A DNA stretch of 64,000 nt from Cerina sp048266425 (lineage in GTDB: Bacteria > Bacteroidota > Bacteroidia > Flavobacteriales > Flavobacteriaceae). The stretch lies in NCBI GenBank assembly GCA_048266425.1, contig JBLWZN010000003.1, positions 62,001 to 126,000 of the forward strand. The letters run 5' to 3'. Below the pieces are notes generated by a model. The model had not been told where the DNA came from and ran no database searches. It saw only the letters and a list, made by a program, of their open reading frames with translations. The translations under genes and the position numbers were made by a program. Positions 43,735 to 53,501 of this stretch are shown here, in pieces. Within the stretch, counting starts at the first letter, position 1. Every line of letters begins with the position of its first letter.

Positions 43735-45195
43735 ATGGAGGAGAACAATAAGAACGACGAGAATCCGCTGAAGGTAAACCGGCGGCACTTTTTTGGACAA
43801 TTGAGCGTAGGGATAGGGTCCTTGGCCCTGGGCTCCATGTTGATCCCCGACCTTTTCGAGCGGAGCGCCCTGGAATCGGGCGGACAACAATTGGGCATCC
43901 CCCATTTTGCGCCCAAGGCCAAGCGGATCATCTATCTTTTTCAGGCCGGGGCGCCCTCACAACTGGAATCCTTTGATTACAAACCTACCTTGGCCAAACG
44001 GATGGGCGAGGACCTTCCCGAATCCATCAGGAACGGACAGCGGCTTACCGGGATGACCGCCGGGCAGAAAAGCTTTCCTTTGATGCCCTCGGCGACAAAA
44101 TTCGCCCAGTACGGGGAGAGCGGGGCATGGGTCAGCGATTTTTTCCCCCATATCGCCAAGATCTCCGATGAGATCTGTATCGTGAGGAGCATGCACACGG
44201 AAGCCATCAACCACGATCCGGCCATCACGTTTTTCCAGACGGGGAGCCAACAATCGGGAAGGCCGAGCATGGGTTCCTGGATGAGCTATGGACTGGGCAG
44301 CGAAAACAAGAACCTGCCCTCCTTTGTGGTGCTCACCTCCCGTGGAAAGGGCAATAGCCAGGGGCTGTACTCCAAGTTATGGTCCAGCGGGTTTCTGGAT
44401 TCCAAGCACCAAGGGGTGCTATTGCGCTCGGGCAAGGACCCGGTGCTGTACCTGAACGATCCCGAGGGGATCTCCCGCTCGGACAAACGGCATCTGCTAG
44501 ATCACGTTTCGTCCCTGAACAAGATCCATCACGTGGAGACGGGGGACGACGAGATAGAATCCCGCATCGCCCAATACGAAATGGCCTATAGGATGCAAAT
44601 GTCCGTACCCGACGTGATGGACATTAAAAAGGAACCGGAATCCATTATCAAACTATACGGGGAGGATTGCCAGGTCCCGGGCACCTATGCCGCCAATTGC
44701 CTGCAGGCAAGACGGCTCGCGGAGAACGGGGTGCGGTTCATCCAACTGTACCACCAAGGTTGGGACCAGCACGGCAACCTGCCCAACGAGATGGCAGGGC
44801 AGGCCAAGGATGTCGACCAGGCCTCGGCCGCATTGATCCTCGATCTCAAACAACGGGGCATGCTGGAGGACACCTTGGTGATCTGGGGGGGCGAGTTCGG
44901 CCGGACCAATTACTGCCAGGGCAATTTCGATCCCAAAAACTACGGCCGCGACCACCATCCAAGGGCGTTCAGTATCTGGATGGCCGGTGGGGGGATCAAG
45001 CCCGGGATCACCTTTGGGGAAACGGACGAGTTCGGGTACAATATAGTGAACAACCCCGTGCATATCAATGATTTTCACGCCACCCTGCTGCACACCATGG
45101 GCATCGACCACGAACAATTGGTGTACAAGTACCAGGGCCGCCGTTTTAGGCTTACCGATGTGGCGGGCAATGTTGTAAACGATATCTTGACCTGA
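43735..45195 (+). CDS. DUF1501 protein, Tat-exported (sulfatase-fold-like)
   Basis: A 486-residue protein. NRRHFFGQLSVGIGSLALGS at residues 15-34 has the twin-arginine signal pattern. The body shows the DUF1501 features: RIIYLFQAGAPSQLESFDYKP, AINHDPAITFFQTGSQQSGRPSMG, IQLYHQGWDQHGNLP and LVIWGGEFGRTNYCQGN. DUF1501 belongs to the alkaline-phosphatase/sulfatase-like superfamily, and the His/Asp residues visible in the NHDPA and GWDQHGN motifs may bind metal. It almost always accompanies a DUF1549/DUF1553 partner, here 10 bp upstream. Substrate unknown. Confidence 0.9.
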   Translation: MEENNKNDENPLKVNRRHFFGQLSVGIGSLALGSMLIPDLFERSALESGGQQLGIPHFAPKAKRIIYLFQAGAPSQLESFDYKPTLAKRMGEDLPESIRNGQRLTGMTAGQKSFPLMPSATKFAQYGESGAWVSDFFPHIAKISDEICIVRSMHTEAINHDPAITFFQTGSQQSGRPSMGSWMSYGLGSENKNLPSFVVLTSRGKGNSQGLYSKLWSSGFLDSKHQGVLLRSGKDPVLYLNDPEGISRSDKRHLLDHVSSLNKIHHVETGDDEIESRIAQYEMAYRMQMSVPDVMDIKKEPESIIKLYGEDCQVPGTYAANCLQARRLAENGVRFIQLYHQGWDQHGNLPNEMAGQAKDVDQASAALILDLKQRGMLEDTLVIWGGEFGRTNYCQGNFDPKNYGRDHHPRAFSIWMAGGGIKPGITFGETDEFGYNIVNNPVHINDFHATLLHTMGIDHEQLVYKYQGRRFRLTDVAGNVVNDILT

Positions 45196-45198
45196 TCC

Positions 45199-46641
45199 AT
45201 GGCCGGACCCTCGATTTCCAAATACTACCGTTTGGCGGACTATCTTGTTTTCGGACTTACCGTATTCCTGGCCTTTTGCCTGCTGTTCGAATCCCATTTA
45301 AAACTACCTGCCTTGGTCGGGTGGTTGGGACATTGGCACCCCGTCCTGCTCCACTTTCCGATCGTGCTGCTGTTGATCGCGGTATTCCTTTCGTTTACCA
45401 AGGGCGGTGTGCCCCGGCCCTTGCTGTCCGTCGCGGTCCTGTTTACCTTGGTCACGGCGGTGACCGGTTTTTTGTTGGGATTGGAATCGGGGGACAAGGG
45501 CCAATTGCTCACCCGGCACCAGTGGCTGGGCAGTGGGCTGGCCCTTATGGCGGTCGCCTGGTACTGGCTTGACGGCCTGGGCCTGGGAAGGCGGCCCTAT
45601 ACCCGGGCGTTGCAGGTCGTCCTGGCCGTGGCCGTCGGGCTTGCGGGGCATTATGGGGGGATGGTGACCCATGGGGAGGAGTTTTTGGCACTGCCGGGCC
45701 CAAGGGAAACCAAAAAAATCCCTGAGAACCCGTTGATCTATGGCGATATAGTTGCCCGCGTGCTCGACAATAGCTGTGTGTCCTGCCACAACCCGAACAA
45801 GCGAAAAGGGGAACTGGTCATGACCAGTTACAACGACCTGATGATGGGGGGCAAATCCAAGGGTACGGTCCTGCCTGGCGATGCGGGGAAGAGCGAACTG
45901 ATAGTGCGGCTACACCTGCCCGCAACGGACGAGGACCACATGCCTCCGGAAAGTAAAAAACCGTTGTCGGACAGCGAGATCCAGATCTTGGAGCGATGGA
46001 TCGCCCTGGGCGCATCGGATACCCTGAGATTAGACCGGTTGCCGAGCACCGAGCCGTTGGTGGCCCTGGTAAACGACATGAGGACGCCCGATCCCGTGCA
46101 GCAATGGGCCGATCTGCCCTTTGTGGCCGATAGCACCCTGGAAAACCTGGGCTCGGATTATCTGACCATAAAGAGGGTGGCCGGGAATTCCAACGCCCTG
46201 GCCATCAACATGTACATGCCCCCGGAATACGATCCGCAGCTGATCCTGGACCTAAAGCGCGTTTCGCCCAATATCGTGGAACTGGACCTGAGCGGCCTGC
46301 CCATAGGGGAAAGGGAAATGGGGCTTGTGTCGCTCTGTAGCAACCTGGATCGGTTGGAGATCGACCAGACCCCGGTTACCGATTCGCAGATGGCCCAACT
46401 AAAGGGGCTCTCCAAGCTCAGGTTGCTAAAGGTCTACGAAACGGGGATCGGGGACGGAAGCCTTCCCGTTCTCCAAGATCTGGCCAGCCTAAAAAAACTT
46501 TATCTCTGGAGGACCGGGGTCACGCAAAACGGTCTGGCGGGCCTAAAGGCCAAAAGGCCTGCGCTTTTGGTGGACAATGGGGTCGATCCAAAACTGCAGG
46601 TGTTTTTTGAGCCGAAGGATTCAACTTCCACAAAGGAGTAA
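45199..46641 (+). CDS. DUF2231 membrane - cytochrome c - leucine-rich-repeat-like protein
   Basis: A 480-residue protein, third of the operon, starting 3 bp after the DUF1501 stop. Five or so N-terminal helices (residues 15-165) include HWHPVLLHFPIVLLLIAVFL, a DUF2231 feature. A planctomycete-type cytochrome domain follows with haem motif C193-VSCHNPNKRKGELVM and HMPPESKKPLSD. Residues ~355-470 have leucine-rich-repeat-like spacing (IVELDLSGLPIGEREM, LRLLKVYETGIGDGSLPVLQDL). It could relay electrons from periplasmic oxidations to the membrane. The function is inferred from domains only. Confidence 0.85.
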   Translation: MAGPSISKYYRLADYLVFGLTVFLAFCLLFESHLKLPALVGWLGHWHPVLLHFPIVLLLIAVFLSFTKGGVPRPLLSVAVLFTLVTAVTGFLLGLESGDKGQLLTRHQWLGSGLALMAVAWYWLDGLGLGRRPYTRALQVVLAVAVGLAGHYGGMVTHGEEFLALPGPRETKKIPENPLIYGDIVARVLDNSCVSCHNPNKRKGELVMTSYNDLMMGGKSKGTVLPGDAGKSELIVRLHLPATDEDHMPPESKKPLSDSEIQILERWIALGASDTLRLDRLPSTEPLVALVNDMRTPDPVQQWADLPFVADSTLENLGSDYLTIKRVAGNSNALAINMYMPPEYDPQLILDLKRVSPNIVELDLSGLPIGEREMGLVSLCSNLDRLEIDQTPVTDSQMAQLKGLSKLRLLKVYETGIGDGSLPVLQDLASLKKLYLWRTGVTQNGLAGLKAKRPALLVDNGVDPKLQVFFEPKDSTSTKE

Positions 46642-46801
46642 TTCTGCTAGATTCCCTGCCTGCTATTGCTTGCCGAATATTAGCGCAAATAATTCCAAAA
46701 TCTGGGTGTTCTAACCCTCCGTCATTCCGCGAAGAACGGAATGCCACCTCCCTTCGTCCGCCTGCGTACCGCTGAAGCTTTAGGAACCAAAAGATGTTAA
46801 A

Positions 46802-49519
46802 CTACTTCTTAAAATCCCCAGCGTTTACAACCGTCCATTCCTTATAAGGCTTAATGTACTTTTTGATGGCCTGGTTAACATCATCCACGGTTAGTTTTTT
46901 GGTCTTTTCTTCCAAGGATTTTTGGAAGTCCATCGTACGACCGTAGTAGAGGTTGTTATTGATCGTGCTGGCCAATTCATTATCCTTGGCACGGGATACG
47001 CTTTCTTCCTGAACCCATCCGTTGACCGCATTCTTTAGTTCCTCTTCCGTAATTCCGTCCTTGATAAATCGATCCAACTCTTCGGCGAAGTCCGTTTGTA
47101 CCTTACCATAGTTGTCCGGGTTGTAGATGGCGTATAGGAACATACTGGAATTTTCATCCTCTTTTTCAGTACCCGCACTCAATTGGGCACCTACCCCGTA
47201 ACTTACCCCGTCCTTTTGTCGCAAGCGATCTGCAAAGCGGGAATTTAGGAATCCACCTCCCAAAATGGTGGAAGCTATATTAAGGGCAGGGTAGTCCGGA
47301 CTGTCCTGGCTCATTTTAACCCCGAGATTACCTAACGTAAAAGCATTTTTCTTGTCTGGGGTCAGGATGTCCTCGTGTACGTCTTTATTGGGCACAAAGG
47401 GATCCGCCAACCGTTGGTAGGCTGATTTGCTCTGGAAGTTCTTAAAATCATTTTCCATTTGGGACTTTATCCCATCAGCCTGTAAAGTGCCGATTCCAAC
47501 CAAAATAGATTTTCCCAGGCCATAGAATTCATTATAAAATGATTTGACATCCTTAATTGTGGCTGCCTTTATGGCATCAGCTTGTTCCTCAAGGGTCATG
47601 TCGTAGAGCGGGTGTCCCTTTGGGAAGTGGTTGTTGATAATCCTTAATCTATAGGATGCCAAATATTGGGGGTCCGTTTTATTGTTCTCTATGGAGGCCA
47701 ACATGGCCGTTTTTATTTTTTCCAGTTCGGAGGGCTCAAAGGAAGGGTTTTTTAGCATATCCGCCATTAGGGACAGGGTTGGCATCAGGTTTTCCTTTGT
47801 AGAATTCACACTGGCATAGACATTGCCGTTTCGTGCGCCAAACGATACGGAGGATTTTAGCTTACTCAGTTCATCCTCGATCTGTTGTCTGGTTTTGGAC
47901 TTGGTCCCTTTGTTTAGCATAGCCGCGGTCAAAGAGGGGAGCACTCCCATGTTGGTCAGGGACTTGGCATCCCCATTGCGGATACTGAAACTTATACTCG
48001 CCGTATTGCCCCGGTTATTTTTATCTATCAAACCATAGATGATCCCATTGGTCAATTTTCCCCTGTCCAATCTTTTTTCTATGGCATCGTATCCCACATC
48101 AAAAGCTTCCCCGGTACCCATGCCTTCCTTACCTTTGTAATTGTCCACTAAACTAGCGAGACCTTCAGTATGCGGTATAAAGACCGTTTCAACAGGGGTT
48201 TTGGATGGATGAAACCTGCCAATGGTCCTGTTGGTCGTGATCAAATATTTTTGGGCAGCGGCGTTCACTTTGTCCAAGGTCATATTTTCTATACGGTCTC
48301 GGTGTATAAAGGCCAATCGCCAATCCCCGGCCCCTATAAATTCGCTCATATAGGTGCCTAAATAACCAGAGTTCCTAAAAAGCTGGTCAATTTGTTTTAG
48401 GATATTGGCCTTGGCCCTATCCAATTCATCTTGGGTCACCGGTTTGGATTTAAATCCGTTCAAGGTCTCCTTCAAGATTGCTTCAGCTTCATCAGCATTC
48501 TTTTCCGATGGGACCCTTACCTCAAAATACATAAATCCAGGCTCCTTGACGAAAGGAAAATCAGAGCTCACAGAAGAGGCCTTTTGGGTCTCCACCAAAG
48601 CTTTGTACAGTCTGCCGGAAGGTGCATCGGTCAAAACATTTTCTACGATAGACATGGCTGAATAATCCTCGGCCGATCCCGCTGGGGTATGGTAGAGCGC
48701 CGATACGAGCTGAAGGTCGCCGACCCGATTTACATTCACCCGTTTCTCACCATCTTGGGCGGGTTCCACGGTATAGGAATCGCTTAGTGGTTCACTGGGG
48801 TTTGTTATGTTCTCGAATTTTTTTTGAATCAGGTCCAAGGTTTTCTCGGGATCGAACTTTCCGGTTACCATAAGGACTGCATTATCGGGACGGTAGTACT
48901 TTTTATAAAAGGCCTTTAAATTGTCGATGGGGACCCTTTCAATATCGGAAAGGCTCCCAATGGTAGATTTTCCATAATTGTGCCAGAGATATGCGGCGTT
49001 GGTAACCTGTTCTTCCAACACGCCGGAAGGGTTGTTTTCGCCCATCTCAAACTCGTTCCGAACAACACTGAACTCGGAGTCCAGATCTTTTTTTGCTATA
49101 AATGAATTTACCATTCGGTCCGCTTCCAGGTCCAGGGCCCAATCCAAGTTATCTTCCGTGGCGTTGAAGGTTTCATAATAGTTGGTCCTGTCATACCAGG
49201 TGGTGCCATTGGGACGGGCACCGTGGGAACTCAATTCTTGTGGAATGTTCGGATGGCCGGGAGTGCCTTTAAAAGCCATATGCTCCAAAAGATGGGCCAT
49301 ACCTTTTTCCCCGTAGCCCTCGTTCCGAGAGCCTACCTTATAGGTAATGTTCACCGTAATGGTTTGGGAGGAGTTGTCCGGGAACAAAAGAACGGATAGG
49401 CCGTTATCCATTTTGTATTCGGTGATCCCCTCCACGGAGGTTACTTTTTTTAACTGGCCTTGTGCAAGATTAAAGGTGAATACTCCTGCTAACAGGAACA
49501 ATGCGACTTTGGTATACAT
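46802..49519 (-). CDS. M16-family (pitrilysin-like) zinc protease
   Basis: A 905-residue exported protease with signal peptide (MYTKVALFLLAGVFTFNLAQGQ). The inverted zinc motif HxxEH is H76-LLEH80 in KGMAHLLEHMAFKGTPGHP, and the third ligand Glu lies in VVRNEFEMGENNP near residue 153. A second, inactive M16 half covers about 480-905 (FSIRNGDAKSLTNMGVLPSL; ILGGGFLNSRFADRLRQKDGVSYGVGA). Both halves in one chain is the usual form for this family. It is a single gene, convergent with the cytochrome operon. Confidence 0.93.
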   Translation of the reverse strand: MYTKVALFLLAGVFTFNLAQGQLKKVTSVEGITEYKMDNGLSVLLFPDNSSQTITVNITYKVGSRNEGYGEKGMAHLLEHMAFKGTPGHPNIPQELSSHGARPNGTTWYDRTNYYETFNATEDNLDWALDLEADRMVNSFIAKKDLDSEFSVVRNEFEMGENNPSGVLEEQVTNAAYLWHNYGKSTIGSLSDIERVPIDNLKAFYKKYYRPDNAVLMVTGKFDPEKTLDLIQKKFENITNPSEPLSDSYTVEPAQDGEKRVNVNRVGDLQLVSALYHTPAGSAEDYSAMSIVENVLTDAPSGRLYKALVETQKASSVSSDFPFVKEPGFMYFEVRVPSEKNADEAEAILKETLNGFKSKPVTQDELDRAKANILKQIDQLFRNSGYLGTYMSEFIGAGDWRLAFIHRDRIENMTLDKVNAAAQKYLITTNRTIGRFHPSKTPVETVFIPHTEGLASLVDNYKGKEGMGTGEAFDVGYDAIEKRLDRGKLTNGIIYGLIDKNNRGNTASISFSIRNGDAKSLTNMGVLPSLTAAMLNKGTKSKTRQQIEDELSKLKSSVSFGARNGNVYASVNSTKENLMPTLSLMADMLKNPSFEPSELEKIKTAMLASIENNKTDPQYLASYRLRIINNHFPKGHPLYDMTLEEQADAIKAATIKDVKSFYNEFYGLGKSILVGIGTLQADGIKSQMENDFKNFQSKSAYQRLADPFVPNKDVHEDILTPDKKNAFTLGNLGVKMSQDSPDYPALNIASTILGGGFLNSRFADRLRQKDGVSYGVGAQLSAGTEKEDENSSMFLYAIYNPDNYGKVQTDFAEELDRFIKDGITEEELKNAVNGWVQEESVSRAKDNELASTINNNLYYGRTMDFQKSLEEKTKKLTVDDVNQAIKKYIKPYKEWTVVNAGDFKK

Positions 49520-50009
49520 AGGAAAGGAAATTTATTTTGAAACAAAGCTCTAAAATTAACGAATTAAGGAAACTTAAACCAGCTTAAGAAGTTTTTTGGC
49601 AAAAGTTTAATTTTAGGCCTGCTGTGCCTTGCAAGGCAATTAAAAGTATTGGATTACCCAACGGAAGGCCTAAGGGGGCGAAATTGATATCTTGTTGCAA
49701 GGATTAACATTTTTACCCGTAAATATTACAATTGTATGTGCTATATTTACCGTCCTGTACCAATTTAACTTTAAAATGGTATAATTCTTTGATATCGGTG
49801 GGCCAATAAATTCTAAAGTGATTCTTGTCCTCAAGTTTTATTGAGCGTTCCCTATCTCCGAGATTTCTAATGTTTGTGTCAATGCCATTATTTTTTTCAA
49901 TTTCTTCCAACATGTCCAACCTGGATTACACCTTTGAGGAAAAGGTTTTAGGCACAATCTATATTGCAACCAACATCAAATCAGAAAAAATCCAAACCAA
50001 AATTCAACC
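49520..50009. other. 490-bp spacer between two divergent genes
   Basis: The spacer between the M16 gene (leftward) and the ThuA gene (rightward) contains one small leftward open frame (49713-49913) and no clear hairpin or exact TAnnTTTG box. A near match TATATTGC lies at about 49960, upstream of the ThuA gene. Confidence 0.5.
49713..49913 (-). CDS. Small hypothetical protein or gene remnant
   Basis: A 66-residue frame from the ATG at 49911-49913. The frame is closed by a TAA at 49926-49928 upstream. The product (starting MLEEIEKNNGIDTNIRN, ending FKVKLVQDGKYSTYNCNIYG) has no signal peptide or helix, and its two ends look like the middle and end of a larger protein. No family recognised. It may be the tail of a decayed gene. 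Confidence 0.3.
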   Translation of the reverse strand: MLEEIEKNNGIDTNIRNLGDRERSIKLEDKNHFRIYWPTDIKELYHFKVKLVQDGKYSTYNCNIYG

Positions 50010-53000
50010 ATGAAGAATGTTTTTTTATTGCTAATGGGGATATGCATTATGTCCCTATTAAGTTGCGAGGTAAGTAACAAAAGGGAGGGTGAGCCAAAAG
50101 TACTGGTATTCTCGAAAACCGCAGGTTTTAAACATGCCTCTATCCCGGCAGGCCTTGCCGCCATTCAAAAATTAGGGCAGGAAAACGGCTTTAAGGTGGA
50201 CACCACCAAGAACGCCGAACTTTTTAATGAAGACAACCTCAAACAATATTCTGCCGTTATTTTCCTCAACACTACGGGCAACGTTTTGGATTACAGGCAA
50301 GAGGCGGCCTTTGAAAGATATATCCAGGCCGGCGGGGGATTCGTCGGCGTACATGCAGCTACCGATACAGAATACGATTGGGGCTGGTACGGCAAACTCG
50401 TGGGGGCCTATTTTAACGGGCATCCCAAAATACAAGAGGCCAAGTTTATTGTAAAGGACCAGGATTTTCCAGCTACAAAATTCTTTACGGACAGCGTATG
50501 GCAACGCAGTGACGAATTGTACAATTTTAAGAAGATAAACCCCGATATCCATGTTTTGCTCACCATTGACGAGGGTTCCTACGAGGGCGGCACCAATGGG
50601 GACTTCCATCCCATGAGCTGGTACCACGAATACGATGGCGGGAGGGCCTTTTATACGGAACTTGGGCATACGGACGAAAGCTATACCGAAGATAATTACC
50701 TAAAGCACTTGCTCGGAGGAATCCAATACGCCATTGGAGATAACGAAAAACTGGACTATTCCAAGGCAACGACCCAGTTTCCACCAGATGAGGACAGGTT
50801 TACCAAGACTGTTTTATCGCACGGTCAGTTTTTTGAGCCAACCGAAATGACCATCCTTCCAAATTTGGATATTTTGGTCATCCAAAGAAGGGGAGAGATA
50901 GTCCTTTATGACCATAAGACCCAAAATCTCAAAGAAGTAGGTAAATTGGACGTGTATTGGAAAACACTGCATACCCCTGGCGTAAATGCCGAAGAGGGAA
51001 TGTTAGGGCTGCAAAAAGATCCCAACTTCGAAACGAACCATTGGATCTATATTTATTACAGCCCTTCTGAAAAATCCGTGAACCGGCTTTCCAGATTTAC
51101 CTTTAAGGATAATACCTTCGATAAAAGTTCCGAAAAAATAATTTTGGAAGTGGGATCGCAGCGCGAAATTTGTTGTCATACTGGCGGTTCCATCGCCTTC
51201 GGCCCGGATGGTTTGCTATATGTTTCCTCAGGGGATAATTCAACTCCATTTAACGAAAAGGGCGTAAAATATGTGAATAGCGGCTATGCCCCCTTAAACG
51301 ATATTCCGGGCCATCAACAATACGATGCGAGAAGATCATCCGGGAATACAAATGACCTTCGAGGAAAGATATTGCGCATCAAGGTCAACGATGATGGCAG
51401 TTATGATATTCCCGAGGGCAACCTTTTCCCTAAAGGCACGGAAAAGACCCGTCCTGAAATATATACCATGGGTCACCGCAATCCTTACCGTATTTCTGTC
51501 GATCAGAAAAACGGCACTTTGTACTGGGGTGAAGTAGGACCAGATGCCAGAGTGGATAGTCTCAATACCCGTGGCCCAAAGGGTTACGATGAGGTAAATC
51601 AAGCAATGAAGGCAGGCAATTATGGATGGCCGTTGTTTATAGGAAACAACTATCCCTATGTGCAGTACGATTATGCTACGGGCGCAAGCGGGCAAGCCTT
51701 TGATCCGGAAAAACCTGTCAATGATTCCAGGAACAACACGGGTCTTACCCAGCTACCACCTACACACCCCGCATTTATATGGTACCCCTATGATGCATCT
51801 CCCGACTTTCCGGAGGTAGGGACCGGGGGCAGGAATGCTATGGCCGGCCCGGTGTATTACAGTGATATGTATCCCAAGGAATCTGCGCTGCCAAGCTATT
51901 ACGATGGCAAGCTCATTATCTATGAATGGATAAGGGGATGGATGAAGGCGGTAACCATGTTCCCTAATGGGGATTTTAACAAGATGGAGCCTTTTGCCCC
52001 GGGAATAAAGCTGAACGCATTGATCGATATGGAGGTGGGCCCAGATGGTAAAATCTATCTTCTTGAATACGGAAGCGGATGGTTTAGCCAGAATTCCGAT
52101 TCCGGATTGGCACGAATCGATTATAACAGTGGAAACCGACCACCATTAGTGGAGAACCTTCAAGTAGACAAGCAGTCGGGGGTACTTCCCTTAACTATTA
52201 ATGCCACCATTGAAGCCCGTGATCGTGAAAATGACGCGATGACCTATGTGTGGGATTTTGGTGATGGCAAAACAGAGGAGACCAACACACCACAGGCTTC
52301 CCATACTTTTGAATCCATGGGTAATTACTTTGTGTCCGTTACGGTAAAGGATGACAAGAATGCCGAGGCCAAAAGTGGGGTAATAGAGGTTTATGCAGGT
52401 AATGAACGTCCTAAAGTGAGTATAGTTTTGGAAGGTAACCAATCCATTTATATGGTCGGACAGCCCATTAAATATGAAGTAAAGGTGACCGATAACCCGG
52501 AATCCGGCCCGATAGACCCCGCTAATATTTATGTGTCCGTAGATTATGCCGAGGGTGTGGATAAAGCTTCCTTGGCCATGGGACATCAAGAAGCCACTGC
52601 CAATATTGGTGGAAAGGCCCTTGTATTTTCCCAGGATTGCAAGACCTGCCACAAGGAAAATGAAAAGTCTATAGGACCGTCCTTCTTGGATGTGGCCAAC
52701 AAGTATAAGGAAGACAGGAAGGCCCAAGATTATTTGAGGAAAAAGATCATGGAAGGGGGCAGTGGTGTTTGGGGAGATGTTTCTATGCCGGCCCACCCCG
52801 ATTTATCACCAGAGGACTTGCAGCAAATTACACAATGGATCGTTTCTTTGGCAGAGGACAACCAAGTGACGGTTAAGAAAACCTTACCTCCATCTGGAAC
52901 GATTGTTCCCAAAAACGATAATCCCAACTCCTCTATGGTGATAACGGCAAGTTATACCGATAAGGGGGGTAACAACAGCAAACCCCTTACAGGGCGGGCA

Positions 53001-53432
53001 ACAGCAGTATTGTCCAGCAGTACGATTTCAATGTCCGAAGATCTGAAGACAGATGGATTTTCCGCCATCAAGTTCAATGGGATAGAATTTTTGTTATTGC
53101 CCGCTACCAATGGCTGGTTTGCCTTGGATGGTATCGATTTGACAGGAGTCACAGCTATCGATATAAACGTGGGTTGGCAAGGGGAACTGCCCATAGGATT
53201 GGATTTTGGGATGCACTTGGACTCCCCCGATGGAAAATTGATAGGAAAAGGCGGTATGCCCACACCTCCCAGTTCCGATCAGCCGCAATCCTTTGGAAAG
53301 GCAACCTTAAAATTAACTCCGGTAACCGATGGCAAATTACACCAGGTTTATTTCACTTATGCCTCACAAGACCCCAAGGTCACCGCAAAAGTTAACGCCG
53401 TTGTAGCATCGGTACAGTTAAAAAAAGAATAG
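50010..53432 (+). CDS. ThuA - PQQ-type sugar dehydrogenase - PKD - cytochrome c - CBM-like fusion lipoprotein
   Basis: An 1140-residue lipoprotein (lipobox LLSC, Cys19). Domains in order: ThuA (glutamine-amidotransferase-like, residues ~30-240, FVGVHAATDTEYDWGW); a GSDH/sorbosone-dehydrogenase-type propeller (~255-700, GLLYVSSGDNSTPF, LRGKILRIKVNDDGSYDIPE, GHRNPYRISVD); PKD (~710-797, MTYVWDFGDGKTEETNTPQASHTF); a class I cytochrome c (~866-949, haem motif C876-KTCH, Met in SMPAHP); and a carbohydrate-binding CBM6-like tail (~950-1140). Such proteins probably oxidise a sugar or glycoside and pass electrons to the haem. Cofactor use and substrate are unproven. Confidence 0.88.
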   Translation: MKNVFLLLMGICIMSLLSCEVSNKREGEPKVLVFSKTAGFKHASIPAGLAAIQKLGQENGFKVDTTKNAELFNEDNLKQYSAVIFLNTTGNVLDYRQEAAFERYIQAGGGFVGVHAATDTEYDWGWYGKLVGAYFNGHPKIQEAKFIVKDQDFPATKFFTDSVWQRSDELYNFKKINPDIHVLLTIDEGSYEGGTNGDFHPMSWYHEYDGGRAFYTELGHTDESYTEDNYLKHLLGGIQYAIGDNEKLDYSKATTQFPPDEDRFTKTVLSHGQFFEPTEMTILPNLDILVIQRRGEIVLYDHKTQNLKEVGKLDVYWKTLHTPGVNAEEGMLGLQKDPNFETNHWIYIYYSPSEKSVNRLSRFTFKDNTFDKSSEKIILEVGSQREICCHTGGSIAFGPDGLLYVSSGDNSTPFNEKGVKYVNSGYAPLNDIPGHQQYDARRSSGNTNDLRGKILRIKVNDDGSYDIPEGNLFPKGTEKTRPEIYTMGHRNPYRISVDQKNGTLYWGEVGPDARVDSLNTRGPKGYDEVNQAMKAGNYGWPLFIGNNYPYVQYDYATGASGQAFDPEKPVNDSRNNTGLTQLPPTHPAFIWYPYDASPDFPEVGTGGRNAMAGPVYYSDMYPKESALPSYYDGKLIIYEWIRGWMKAVTMFPNGDFNKMEPFAPGIKLNALIDMEVGPDGKIYLLEYGSGWFSQNSDSGLARIDYNSGNRPPLVENLQVDKQSGVLPLTINATIEARDRENDAMTYVWDFGDGKTEETNTPQASHTFESMGNYFVSVTVKDDKNAEAKSGVIEVYAGNERPKVSIVLEGNQSIYMVGQPIKYEVKVTDNPESGPIDPANIYVSVDYAEGVDKASLAMGHQEATANIGGKALVFSQDCKTCHKENEKSIGPSFLDVANKYKEDRKAQDYLRKKIMEGGSGVWGDVSMPAHPDLSPEDLQQITQWIVSLAEDNQVTVKKTLPPSGTIVPKNDNPNSSMVITASYTDKGGNNSKPLTGRATAVLSSSTISMSEDLKTDGFSAIKFNGIEFLLLPATNGWFALDGIDLTGVTAIDINVGWQGELPIGLDFGMHLDSPDGKLIGKGGMPTPPSSDQPQSFGKATLKLTPVTDGKLHQVYFTYASQDPKVTAKVNAVVASVQLKKE

Positions 53433-53452
53433 ACGAATATTTTAAAATTAGA

Positions 53453-53481
53453 AAACCCCGAGAATTAATTTCCCGGGGTTT
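53453..53481. terminator. Bidirectional hairpin between the two dehydrogenase fusions
   Basis: AAACCCCGAGAA (53453-53464) pairs with TTCCCGGGGTTT (53470-53481), one wobble, 5-base loop, then TCTTTTTTGG to the right and TTCTAATTTTA on the minus strand. It serves both convergent genes. Confidence 0.85.
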
Positions 53482-53501
53482 CTTTTTTGGAAGGATCATG
53501 C

